35,792 nucleotides of DNA, taken from positions 1 through 35,792 of the forward strand of contig DUOA01000076.1 of assembly GCA_012839095.1 (NCBI GenBank), written 5' to 3'. The notes below the pieces were generated by a model that was not told where the DNA came from, made no database searches, and saw nothing but the letters and a program-made list of their open reading frames with translations. The position numbers were made by a program, and so were the translations under genes. Origin of the DNA: Clostridiales bacterium. GTDB lineage: Bacteria; Bacillota; Clostridia; Caldicoprobacterales; DTU083. Of the stretch, positions 8,465 to 16,030 are shown piece by piece; position 1 is the stretch's first letter, and every line of letters starts with the position of its first letter.

Positions 8465-8509
8465 ATGTTTAATTCAATATGGAGGGCTCTATGCAGCATA
8501 CTGACATAA
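8465..8509 (+). CDS. Possible 14-codon leader peptide overlapping the kinase start
   Basis: The ATG at 8465 is preceded by GGAGGA at 8451-8456 and opens a short frame, MFNSIWRALCSILT, that stops at 8507-8509. It is in a different frame from the kinase and overlaps its start codon at 8491. It may couple translation or may simply be chance. No function is recognised. Confidence 0.2.
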   Translation: MFNSIWRALCSILT

Positions 8510-9546
8510 TTAAATCCGTCATAAACAGGGAACTGGTACTGGATATTCTGGAAAAAATAAAAACCACCCGCATAGGCATTATAGGGGATGGCTGTCTGGA
8601 CATATACTGGGATGCAGATATGCGCTTAAGTGTGCTGTCCAGGGAAACACCTCACTTTCCCCTGCCGGTGGTCAGGGAGCGGATCTATCCCGGCGCAGGA
8701 GGCAATGTTGCTGCAAACGTCAGAAGCCTGCAGGCCGGCAGCACCTATATTCTTTCCTGTATCGGGAAGGATTGGCGGGGTGAAAGCCTGCTGTCAGTCC
8801 TTGCTGAACTGGGTATTGATACCAGGTTTATGCTGACGGACGACAACTGGATTACTCCGGCTTATTGCAAACCTGTAAGACAAGGATATTCAGATGTAAA
8901 ATACGAGGATCCCAGAATAGATTTTGAAAACCGTACAGCTCTGAGTCTTGACAGGGAGACTGAACTTATTGACAACCTTACCGCCTTGTCCAAAGAGGTG
9001 GATGTGCTGATCGTTTGTGATCAGTTCAATTACGGCGTAATCGGGGAACGGGTACGTACAGCATTGGCGGAACTGGCCGGTCAGGGCAGAATAGTTGTGG
9101 CGGACAGTCGGACCAGAATTGGCTTGTTTCGGAATGTAATTATCAAACCCAATGAATTGGAAGCCCGTATGGCTGTGAACCAGGGAGAAGTTTCTGCCGA
9201 CATGAATTTTGAGGATCTGGCAGAAGCGGCAGTCAGACTGTATGAACGAAACAGTGCTCCTGTTGTCATAACAATGGGCAGCGGAGGCTCTTTGTGGTAT
9301 TCAGGGGAGAAGCTGCACCGGGCGGAAAGCATTCCGGTTGAACCTCCCATTGATATTGTAGGAGCCGGCGATACATTCCTGGCAGCATTTTCATGTGCAT
9401 ACGGAGCAGGATTTTCCGGTCCTGCCTGCATTGCCTTTGCCAATCTGGCTTCTTCAGTAGTGATTCAAAAAATAGGAATGACCGGAACCGCATCCCCGGA
9501 TGAAATAATTGAGGCATCAAATAAATTGCTGTCTGGCAAAGGATGA
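8491..9546 (+). CDS. PfkB-family sugar kinase resembling the heptose-phosphate kinase domain of HldE
   Basis: This 351-residue kinase is closest in pattern to the N-terminal kinase domain of HldE/RfaE, which puts a phosphate on C1 of D-glycero-D-manno-heptose 7-phosphate. Visible features are GDGCLDIYWDAD near the N-terminus, the sugar-binding GAGGNVAANVRSL, KPNELEA before the ATP site, and the PfkB signature IVGAGDTFLAAF with catalytic Asp294. The nucleotidyltransferase half of HldE is absent. The start is ATG 8491 after GGAGGG at 8481-8486; an in-frame ATG at 8479 would overlap that site. It opens a tight gene run, with the next gene 7 bases away. The true substrate could be another sugar or sugar phosphate; only the PfkB fold is certain. 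Confidence 0.8.
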   Translation: MQHTDIIKSVINRELVLDILEKIKTTRIGIIGDGCLDIYWDADMRLSVLSRETPHFPLPVVRERIYPGAGGNVAANVRSLQAGSTYILSCIGKDWRGESLLSVLAELGIDTRFMLTDDNWITPAYCKPVRQGYSDVKYEDPRIDFENRTALSLDRETELIDNLTALSKEVDVLIVCDQFNYGVIGERVRTALAELAGQGRIVVADSRTRIGLFRNVIIKPNELEARMAVNQGEVSADMNFEDLAEAAVRLYERNSAPVVITMGSGGSLWYSGEKLHRAESIPVEPPIDIVGAGDTFLAAFSCAYGAGFSGPACIAFANLASSVVIQKIGMTGTASPDEIIEASNKLLSGKG

Positions 9547-9553
9547 TAGTTAA

Positions 9554-10516
9554 ATGAAACGTTTGGATTTGACACTTACCCGTACTTACTCAGTCAGGGA
9601 GAGACACAATCTGGTAACCATAGAAAACATGGCAAGGCCGGGAGTGGATGATGCAAGGGATTGGCCCGGTCCGGAAATGGATGAGCTGGTGGAGCGAATT
9701 ATTGAAGCCAGGAAAGCTAATAGGCCGGTTGTATTCTTTATGGGTGCGCATGTTATAAAATGCGGTTTATCCCGTTATGTGATTGAGCTTGTTGAAAAAG
9801 GAATCCTGACTCATATAGCCAGCAATGGTGCAGGCAGCATTCACGACTTTGAGCTGGCCTACCTGGGCGGGACTTCCGAGTATGTTCCCGCTGCAATCGA
9901 GGACGGTTCCTTCGGAATGTGGGAGGAAACTGGTGCCTGGATGAACGAGGCGATTCAGCAGGGTTATGCTCTGGCTCTGGGGCAGGGTGAAAGTCTAGCG
10001 CGTTACGTAAGCAGGAACCTGAACCGCTTCCCTTACGCTCAGGACTGCATTTTTTACAGAGCCTGCAAAAGAGGTGTACCTGTTACCTATCATATCACCA
10101 TTGGAACGGATATTATTCATCAGCATCCGTCGGTTAACTTTGCTGCCCTGGGAGCAACCAGCGGGACGGATTTTGCTATTTTTTGCGGCACCATATCAGA
10201 GCTGGAAGGCGGTGTGTTTCTGAATGTCGGTTCCGCTGTGACCGGTGCTGAAGTTTTTCTCAAGGCATTATCCATAGGACGGAACCAGGGCCATACCATC
10301 GAAAAGATTACAACCGCCAATTTTGACATTATACCCCTGGGCGATTACCGGACCAATGTCTCCGACGATCATTTTCATTATTACTACCGCCCGCGCAAGA
10401 ATGTTATTAACAGGCCTACCAGCTTAGGAGGGAAGGGATTTTACATACAGGGAAATCATAAGGATACGATACCCAGCCTGTATCACAAAATAGTAAGTCG
10501 AATGGAGAAAAAATAA
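9554..10516 (+). CDS. Conserved protein of unknown function, faintly deoxyhypusine-synthase-like
   Basis: This 320-residue soluble protein is not confidently recognised. The central part looks like a Rossmann-type sheet: RPVVFFMGAHVIKCGLSRYV, then GILTHIASNGAGSIHDFELA, whose S/T-x-GA-x4-HD pattern recalls the NAD-binding segment of deoxyhypusine synthase. A later segment, GVPVTYHITIGTDIIHQHP, leads into a glycine-rich stretch, GGVFLNVGSAVTGAEVFLKA. The lysine that forms the enzyme intermediate in deoxyhypusine synthase could not be located, so a different reaction is likely. Its stop codon overlaps the start of the HAD gene by one base (TAATG), and it lies between a sugar kinase and a phosphatase. 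That placement suggests an NAD-dependent or binding step on the same sugar phosphate. Function should be treated as unknown. Confidence 0.75.
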   Translation: MKRLDLTLTRTYSVRERHNLVTIENMARPGVDDARDWPGPEMDELVERIIEARKANRPVVFFMGAHVIKCGLSRYVIELVEKGILTHIASNGAGSIHDFELAYLGGTSEYVPAAIEDGSFGMWEETGAWMNEAIQQGYALALGQGESLARYVSRNLNRFPYAQDCIFYRACKRGVPVTYHITIGTDIIHQHPSVNFAALGATSGTDFAIFCGTISELEGGVFLNVGSAVTGAEVFLKALSIGRNQGHTIEKITTANFDIIPLGDYRTNVSDDHFHYYYRPRKNVINRPTSLGGKGFYIQGNHKDTIPSLYHKIVSRMEKK

Positions 10517-11370
10517 TGGCTGACAATAATAGTATAAATGACAGGCAAGAAACAGGCAGGACCCTGCCGGCAGTTGAGATACTAAAAGATATTTCAGATA
10601 AGAGGTCTGCTGTTAAGGCTGTCATTTTTGATTTTGACGGAACAATATCCACTCTGCGTCAGGGGTGGGAAGAGATCATGGAGCCCCTCATGGTAGAAAT
10701 GATTGCAGGGGAAGAAGTGCCGAATCAAAAGCTGGTGGATGAGGTCAGGGAATATATAGATGAATCCACCGGCATTCAAACCATATTTCAGATGCAGTGG
10801 CTGGAAAAGGAAGTAAGGAGACGCGGTTTGAATCCCCGGGTGCACGATGCCTGGTGGTACAAGGATGAGTACAACAGAAGACTGCTTGAGATGGTAAAAG
10901 TCAGGGTTGAAAAGTTGGAGCAGGGGATTAAAGCACCCGAGGATTTTATGATAGCGGGAGCAGAGGCATTCATTGAATGCCTCTGCAGCAAAGGTTTGGA
11001 CTTGTATATAGCCAGCGGGACAGATCATCAGGATGTTGTCCGTGAGGCAGCAGCCTTGGGTCTCAGTAAATACTTCACTCAGATTCAGGGGGCTCCTGAA
11101 CGAAGGGCTGATTGTTCCAAAGAAGCAGTTATCAGACTGCTTATGGAAACCAAGGGGCTGTCGGGAAAAGAACTGCTGGTTATAGGAGACGGAAAGGTGG
11201 AAATCGCTCTGGGCCTTGAGGTAGGTGCTGTTACTCTGGGAGTGGCAGCGGACGAAATCAGGAGACGGGGCTTAGATCCGGTTAAAAGAAATCGGTTGAT
11301 TAAGGCAGGCGCTCATATGATTATCCAGGACTTTTCCGGCAGTGAGGAAGTCCTGAATCTATTGTTTTAA
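10516..11370 (+). CDS. HAD-superfamily phosphatase (type I, capped)
   Basis: This 284-residue hydrolase probably removes phosphate from a small sugar phosphate. Motif I is VIFDFDGTIS with Asp39 as nucleophile and Asp41 as acid/base. A helical cap domain follows motif I. Motif II is the Ser or Thr in YIASGTDHQD. Motif IV is VIGDGKVEIALG, where Glu stands in place of the usual second Asp. It is much longer than GmhB, the heptose-bisphosphate phosphatase, and belongs to a different HAD subgroup, so it is at most a functional analogue. It starts on ATG 10516, overlapping the previous stop, with GGAG at 10504-10507, so the two genes are translationally coupled. About 80 bases separate it from the ROK gene. 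Confidence 0.85.
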   Translation: MADNNSINDRQETGRTLPAVEILKDISDKRSAVKAVIFDFDGTISTLRQGWEEIMEPLMVEMIAGEEVPNQKLVDEVREYIDESTGIQTIFQMQWLEKEVRRRGLNPRVHDAWWYKDEYNRRLLEMVKVRVEKLEQGIKAPEDFMIAGAEAFIECLCSKGLDLYIASGTDHQDVVREAAALGLSKYFTQIQGAPERRADCSKEAVIRLLMETKGLSGKELLVIGDGKVEIALGLEVGAVTLGVAADEIRRRGLDPVKRNRLIKAGAHMIIQDFSGSEEVLNLLF

Positions 11371-11449
11371 TCCCTTGCAAAAAAAGCAAATCAGTTAGAA
11401 TTAAATTAGTAGTCATCAAGCAGAATATGAAAGAATATAGGTGTCTTGA

Positions 11450-12670
11450 ATGCAAAGATTTTTAGGCAACAACTCCAATATTATGAAGCAAAGAAACCGG
11501 GCTCTGATACTTAACATGATTAAGGAGGAAGGCGGCATTTCCCGTGCTGAGCTGTCCAAACGGACGGGCCTCAGCAGGGGAGGCATTACACCGATTATAA
11601 ATGAGCTGCTGGGTATGGAACTCATTGCAGAAACAGGAGTATCCGTAACTGACAGCGGAAGGAGGCCTATTATTCTGGAACTCAATGCCTCAGGCTGTCA
11701 TGCAATTGCGGTAGACTTGACCAGAAAGAAGTTTACGGCGGCCGTTGTGGATTTTACAGGCCGTATTGTTACTCAGGAACAATACTGGTTTGTAGAAAAC
11801 GACACCCTGGATCATATTTTGAAACGTTTGAAGGAGACCATAAATAGCCTGCTGTCTCAATCAAGAGCTAAGAGAATTGCCGGAATCGGGGTGGTTGCTC
11901 CCGGTCCGCTGGATATATACACTGGGGTCATACTTTCACCTCCCAATTTCTGGGGCTGGCTGAATATTCCCATCAAACAGATTCTGGAGGATGAATTCAG
12001 GCTGCCTGTATTCCTGGACAACAATGCTAATGCCTATGCAATGGCAGAGAAGAATTATGGCAGAGGCAGGGAATATCATAACTTTATCTATACAGTAGTG
12101 GACGAAGGCATTGGTGCCGGTATCATTATAGACGATCGGCTTTACAGGGGAAAAGGGGGATTCGGAAGCGAAATCGGGCATATTTCCATCAACATGGAGG
12201 GGCCCAAGTGCGAATGTGGGAATAACGGCTGTGTTGAGGTGTATGCCACAATACCGCAGATTATGCGTCAGGTAAACAATTATGCAGAACTGGGAATACC
12301 CTCTTCTTATTTGACAGAGATACGAAGCCGGCGGCTGCTGAACTGGAATGATATCCTGCACGGCCTTGAGATAGAGGATCCGGTTTGTCTTAATCTTATA
12401 CGTAAAGTAGCAGTTTATCTGGGCAATATCCTTGTTACCCTGATCAATGTTCTGGAACCGGAAGCAGTTTTCATAGGCAGTGACATAGCCGGTGCCGGTG
12501 ATCATATACTTGAGCCGGTTAAGGAATATCTGTACGGCCGTACAGTCACCAAGGATATTCATAAGACTGATTTGTTTTTGTCCAATCTGAAGCATGCTTC
12601 TTTAGTCGGAGGAGCCATGCTGGCCATACAGCACTTTATAGACTCAGGCAGCTATGAATTGTACGAGTAA
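11450..12670 (+). CDS. ROK-family transcriptional regulator (NagC/XylR type)
   Basis: This 406-residue protein combines an N-terminal winged helix with a sugar-kinase-like ROK domain. It probably represses these genes until a sugar or sugar phosphate binds. The DNA-binding part reads GGISRAELSKRTGLSRGGIT (about residues 28-47). In the ROK domain, EIGHISI carries the zinc-ligand His, and CECGNNGCVE gives Cys254, Cys256 and Cys261. The sugar-binding GAGIIIDDRLYRGKGGFGSE is intact. An active ROK kinase is unlikely given the DNA-binding domain. The start is ATG 11450 with a modest AGGTG site at 11439-11443. It lies between the HAD and SIS genes in the same orientation. With the AraC protein it makes two regulators for one sugar region. 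Confidence 0.9.
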   Translation: MQRFLGNNSNIMKQRNRALILNMIKEEGGISRAELSKRTGLSRGGITPIINELLGMELIAETGVSVTDSGRRPIILELNASGCHAIAVDLTRKKFTAAVVDFTGRIVTQEQYWFVENDTLDHILKRLKETINSLLSQSRAKRIAGIGVVAPGPLDIYTGVILSPPNFWGWLNIPIKQILEDEFRLPVFLDNNANAYAMAEKNYGRGREYHNFIYTVVDEGIGAGIIIDDRLYRGKGGFGSEIGHISINMEGPKCECGNNGCVEVYATIPQIMRQVNNYAELGIPSSYLTEIRSRRLLNWNDILHGLEIEDPVCLNLIRKVAVYLGNILVTLINVLEPEAVFIGSDIAGAGDHILEPVKEYLYGRTVTKDIHKTDLFLSNLKHASLVGGAMLAIQHFIDSGSYELYE

Positions 12671-12715
12671 GAAGAAAAAGCTGCCAAATATGACATCTGC
12701 AGGAGGAACAAATAA

Positions 12716-13357
12716 ATGGAAGATATGCTTAAAGAACTTATGGAACGTTACCCGGAACTTGGCAGCACTAAGTCCGAGATTATAAATGCCCGCAATATGG
12801 TTATCAATACGCTGGAAAAGGGCGGAAAGGTATTGCTCTGCGGAAACGGTGGAAGCGCCGCCGACTGCGATCATATTTCAGGTGAACTGCTGAAGGGTTT
12901 TCTCAACAAGCGCCCCCTGACACAGGATGATCTGAATCGTTTCTCTACCATAGAAGGTGGATATGATCTGGCCTGCAAACTGCAATATGGGCTGCCCGCC
13001 ATCCCGCTGCCTGCTTTCAATGCGCTCATATCGGCTTTCAGCAATGACGTGGACGCATCAGCTGTTTATGCTCAATTGGTTATGGCACTGGGCACTCCGG
13101 GAGATCTGCTCGTTTGCTTAACCACATCCGGAAATTCAGTCAACATAATAAATGCTGCCATGACGGCGAAGAACCGTGGTCTTTCAACAATCGGCATGAC
13201 AGGAAGCCATGGCGGGAAGCTTTTATCTCTGGTTGATTGCTGCATCAGGGTTCCCGAAGAAGAAACCTACAAGGTACAGGAACTACATCTTCCAGTCTAT
13301 CATTATATTTGCGCAGCAGTAGAGGCTCATTTTTTCCCACAGGAGCGTACTGACTGA
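12716..13357 (+). CDS. SIS-domain phosphosugar isomerase, GmhA-like
   Basis: This 213-residue protein resembles GmhA, which interconverts sedoheptulose 7-phosphate and D-glycero-D-manno-heptose 7-phosphate. It keeps the phosphate loop LCGNGGSAADCDHISGELLK, including the Glu expected for catalysis, the second phosphate loop LTTSGNSVNIINA, and the C-terminal QELHLPVYHYICAAVE with the catalytic-type His. An unusual insertion between the first helix and the middle strand (about residues 62-95) sets it apart from typical GmhA. The start is ATG 12716 after AGGAGG at 12701-12706. It ends the gene run and is followed by a strong terminator. DiaA-type SIS proteins are an alternative family, but the sugar context and conserved Glu and His favour an isomerase. 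Confidence 0.82.
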   Translation: MEDMLKELMERYPELGSTKSEIINARNMVINTLEKGGKVLLCGNGGSAADCDHISGELLKGFLNKRPLTQDDLNRFSTIEGGYDLACKLQYGLPAIPLPAFNALISAFSNDVDASAVYAQLVMALGTPGDLLVCLTTSGNSVNIINAAMTAKNRGLSTIGMTGSHGGKLLSLVDCCIRVPEEETYKVQELHLPVYHYICAAVEAHFFPQERTD

Positions 13358-13388
13358 GTAAATTTCAGTAATTTCAGGACAGCACTTC

Positions 13389-13429
13389 AAAAAACTGACA
13401 ATTATGCTGCAGTACATTGTCAGTTTTTT
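13389..13429 (+). terminator. Strong rho-independent terminator ending the sugar cluster
   Basis: A perfect 14-bp stem is formed by AAAAAACTGACAAT at 13389-13402 and ATTGTCAGTTTTTT at 13416-13429, with a 13-nt loop. A-runs and T-runs flank both arms, so it could work in both directions. It separates the sugar genes from the housekeeping block. Confidence 0.92.
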
Positions 13430-13430
13430 C

Positions 13431-13459
13431 TTATCATTAATTGCATGGTATGATACAAT
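13431..13459 (+). promoter_or_regulatory. Candidate promoter for cdd-era-yqzL-recO
   Basis: TTATCA at 13431-13436 and TACAAT at 13454-13459 have a 17-base spacer. TGA just before the -10 makes an extended -10. It lies right after the terminator and about 65 bases before the cdd start. Confidence 0.5.
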
Positions 13460-13523
13460 ATACAATACGAGATTCTCTTTTTAATATTGAAATTGGTTTT
13501 TGACTGCCGGGAAGTGAAGCAGC

Positions 13524-13925
13524 ATGAATGACAAAAGAACTCAAATGGATTACAAACAGTTGGTAGATTTGGCGGGAAAAGCAAGGAAGTTCGCCTATGT
13601 ACCCTATTCCGGACTGCATGTGGGGGCTGCTCTTTTATGCAGTGATGGCAGTGTTTATACAGGGGTCAATGTGGAGAATGTCAGCTATGGTGCAACAAAC
13701 TGTGCAGAACGGACCGCTGTATTCAAAGCAGTCTCTGATGGAAAACGGGATTTTTCCGCTATTGCTGTTGTGTCGGATATGGATGACCTTATCTACCCCT
13801 GCGGTATCTGCAGACAGGTTATTGCAGAGTTTAAAATACCGGAAATTGTAGTGGGAGACAGGAAGGGCAGCTACAGGGTGCATAAGCTCAAAGAACTGCT
13901 GCCTCATGCATTTACAGAATTTTGA
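13524..13925 (+). CDS. cdd: Cytidine deaminase
   Basis: This 133-residue enzyme deaminates cytidine and deoxycytidine to uridine and deoxyuridine in pyrimidine salvage. It is the short tetrameric type. Zinc ligands and catalytic residues are Cys60 and Glu62 in TNCAERTAVFKA, and Cys93 and Cys96 in YPCGICRQVI. The substrate-binding NVENVSYG is also intact. The start is ATG 13524, with GGGAAGTGA upstream at 13509-13517; ATG 13545 is a possible alternative. Only 15 bases separate it from era, the common cdd-era order in Firmicutes. Confidence 0.95.
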   Translation: MNDKRTQMDYKQLVDLAGKARKFAYVPYSGLHVGAALLCSDGSVYTGVNVENVSYGATNCAERTAVFKAVSDGKRDFSAIAVVSDMDDLIYPCGICRQVIAEFKIPEIVVGDRKGSYRVHKLKELLPHAFTEF

Positions 13926-13940
13926 TGAGGATGTGATATT

Positions 13941-14843
13941 TTGCCGAAGTTTCGTTCGGGTTTTACAGCCATAATAGGAAGGCCCAATGTTGGTAAGTCC
14001 ACTCTGATGAATACCTTAATCGGAGAGAAAATAGCCATTGTATCCGATAAACCCCAGACCACCCGCAATCGGATTCAAAGCGTACTGACCAGGGAAGAGT
14101 ATCAGATTGTTTTTGTGGATACCCCCGGTATCCATAAGCCAAAGAATAAATTAGGCGAATACATGGTGAAAGCAGCCCGTAATTCCTTGGAGGAAATGGA
14201 AGCTATTCTGTTTGTAGTGGATGCTGCAGACGGCATCGGGCACGGTGACAGAATGATTGCCGAAATGCTAAGGGAAGTGTCATCTCCGGTCATTCTGGCT
14301 GCCAACAAGATGGACATAGCCGATAAGGAAAAAGCCCGCCTGCAGATTCAGGAGCTTGAGGCTGCGTCTAAATTTGATGATGTATTTGAGATATCGGCAC
14401 TTACCGGCACCAATATCCAGGCATTGGAAAGCAGGCTTGCGAGTTATATGCCGGAAGGCCCGAAATACTATCCTGATGATATGATAACCGATCAGCCGGA
14501 AAGGGTAATTTTAGCTGAAATCGTCCGGGAAAAAGCACTGCAGCTTTTAAAGGAAGAGGTTCCCCATGGCATTGGAGTGGACATAGAGGAAATCCGGGAT
14601 CGGACAGACAAAAATCTGACCGAGGTGTCTGCATCAATTATTTGTGAGAAAGCATCCCACAAGGGTATAATTATCGGGAAGGGCGGACGAATGCTGAAAT
14701 CCATTGGAAGCCTGGCAAGGGCGGATATGGAACGTTTCCTGGGCATTCAGGTATATTTGGAGCTTTTTGTAAAAGTACGGAATGACTGGAGAAACAACCC
14801 CATTACCATGAGAAGTCTGGGCTATGACATTCGCGAGTACTAA
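13941..14843 (+). CDS. era: GTPase Era
   Basis: This 300-residue GTPase binds 16S rRNA and aids maturation of the small ribosomal subunit. The GTPase domain shows G1 GRPNVGKST near residue 12, the switch region with QTTRNRIQ, G3 VDTPGIHKP and G4 NKMD. The C-terminal KH domain carries the RNA-binding loop GIIIGKGGRMLKSIG. The start is a TTG at 13941 preceded by GAGGATGTGAT; the resulting N-terminus MPKFRSGFTAIIGRPN fits the family. It sits between cdd and yqzL in what looks like one operon with recO. Nothing unusual is seen. Confidence 0.97.
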   Translation: MPKFRSGFTAIIGRPNVGKSTLMNTLIGEKIAIVSDKPQTTRNRIQSVLTREEYQIVFVDTPGIHKPKNKLGEYMVKAARNSLEEMEAILFVVDAADGIGHGDRMIAEMLREVSSPVILAANKMDIADKEKARLQIQELEAASKFDDVFEISALTGTNIQALESRLASYMPEGPKYYPDDMITDQPERVILAEIVREKALQLLKEEVPHGIGVDIEEIRDRTDKNLTEVSASIICEKASHKGIIIGKGGRMLKSIGSLARADMERFLGIQVYLELFVKVRNDWRNNPITMRSLGYDIREY

Positions 14844-14948
14844 CTGGAAAGCAGCTGCCAAACCGGATGATTTTACATGGAATAGCCCATTTAAGCCCGG
14901 GCAGGCTATAAAAAGAACGCAAAATCCACATTAGAGGAGGCATTTTAA

Positions 14949-15116
14949 TTGTTGCAGTTATTGTGGAATATGTTCAGTAAAACAGGCCAGATAAACACCT
15001 ATGTTTTATATAAAGAGATGGAAAATGTAAAACGGGAGAATGACGTCAGGCTTGCTTCCGGTGAACTCTCAAAGGAGGGACTCCAGGATTCGCCGTCACT
15101 TGATAAGGAGCTATAG
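14949..15116 (+). CDS. yqzL: YqzL-family small protein
   Basis: A 55-residue reading frame begins at TTG 14949, with GAGGAGG at 14934-14940, and ends at TAG 15114-15116. Its N-terminus, LLWNMFSKTGQINTYVLYKE, closely follows B. subtilis YqzL, which begins with a W-N-x-F-S-x-T-G-x-x-x-T-Y pattern. The position between era and recO is also that of YqzL in Bacillus. The C-terminal half is charged and poorly conserved. The family's function is not known to me. A second in-frame TTG at 14952 is possible but less well spaced from the ribosome site. Confidence 0.85.
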   Translation: MLQLLWNMFSKTGQINTYVLYKEMENVKRENDVRLASGELSKEGLQDSPSLDKEL

Positions 15117-15214
15117 TCATAGCGAAGAGAGGCATCATGCTTAACCGGCAGTCCGCTTATCTGATAAATCAATGTTTGCAAACAGAGAGATGAACTTGAA
15201 AAGAAGGTAACAAA

Positions 15215-15877
15215 ATGAGTTTGGTGCGCCTACAGGGGGTTGTGCTGAGGTACAGAAACCGCGGCGAGGCAGATCGTCTCCTGACAATACTGACCCCTGA
15301 TCTTGGAAAAATACTGGTACTGGCCAGAGGCTGCAGAAGGCAGAAAAGCAGGTTTCTGGCTTTTTGTCAGTTGTTCTGCTATGGTGAGCTTATCCTGCAG
15401 CCATACAGAGACATCTTTATCCTGAATCAGGCAGAGGTTAAGAATTCCTACTTTGACATACGTAACGATATGGACAAGCTGTCCTGTGCAACCTATATAG
15501 CAAACCTGACAGAGGCTGTTGCAACAACGGGTGAGAACAATGCCCGTCTTTTTAAGTTAATTCTGCACAGCCTGTCCTATATTTCCTACAGCGATCGGCA
15601 TCCGCTGGAGCTGGCCCTGATCTATGAACTGAAACTGCTTGAGCAAATTGGCTATAAGCCCTTTCTTGCGAATGGCCGGTTCAACGGCGAAATTCCCGTC
15701 AGCTCCGATGCAGCCGAAACAATACATACGATACTGAATTCCTCAACGGAACAGGCTCAGAGAACCCCTATAACTCCAGGGGCCAGGCAGGAGCTGAACA
15801 GGTTGCTGTCCCGGTATATTAAGCAGAAATTGGATCTCCAAATCAAATCCCGTATGTTTCTTGATATGATACCTTGA
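15215..15877 (+). CDS. recO: DNA repair protein RecO, shortened form lacking the zinc module
   Basis: RecO loads RecA onto single-stranded DNA together with RecR in the RecFOR pathway. This version has 220 residues, against about 240-255 usual. The N-terminal OB-fold is recognisable: LQGVVLRYRNRGEADRLLTI and ARGCRRQKSRFLAF, then QPYRDIFILNQAEV. The helical domain follows (NLTEAVATTGENN, ALIYELKLLEQIGYKPFL). After GYKP most RecO proteins have a four-cysteine zinc module. Here that stretch is replaced by a short segment, LANGRFNGEIPVSSDAAETI, with no cysteines. The start is ATG 15215 after AAGAAGG. It ends the era operon. Confidence 0.9.
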   Translation: MSLVRLQGVVLRYRNRGEADRLLTILTPDLGKILVLARGCRRQKSRFLAFCQLFCYGELILQPYRDIFILNQAEVKNSYFDIRNDMDKLSCATYIANLTEAVATTGENNARLFKLILHSLSYISYSDRHPLELALIYELKLLEQIGYKPFLANGRFNGEIPVSSDAAETIHTILNSSTEQAQRTPITPGARQELNRLLSRYIKQKLDLQIKSRMFLDMIP

Positions 15878-15912
15878 CCTGTATTTGAAAATTCTATATT
15901 ATATAGGGTGGA

Positions 15913-15939
15913 CTGACAAAATAACAAATATTTCATAAT
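15913..15939 (+). promoter_or_regulatory. Weak promoter candidate upstream of ppdK
   Basis: CTGACA at 15913-15918 and CATAAT at 15934-15939 have a 15-base spacer within the 153-base gap between recO and ppdK. No clear recO terminator was seen, so read-through is also possible. Confidence 0.3.
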
Positions 15940-16030
15940 GATCTTGTCATTGGAAAAGCTACTGAAAGAGTATATCTTTTTAGTCTGCATATTACAACAG
16001 AAAACATAGTAAAAACAAGGAGGAAAACTT

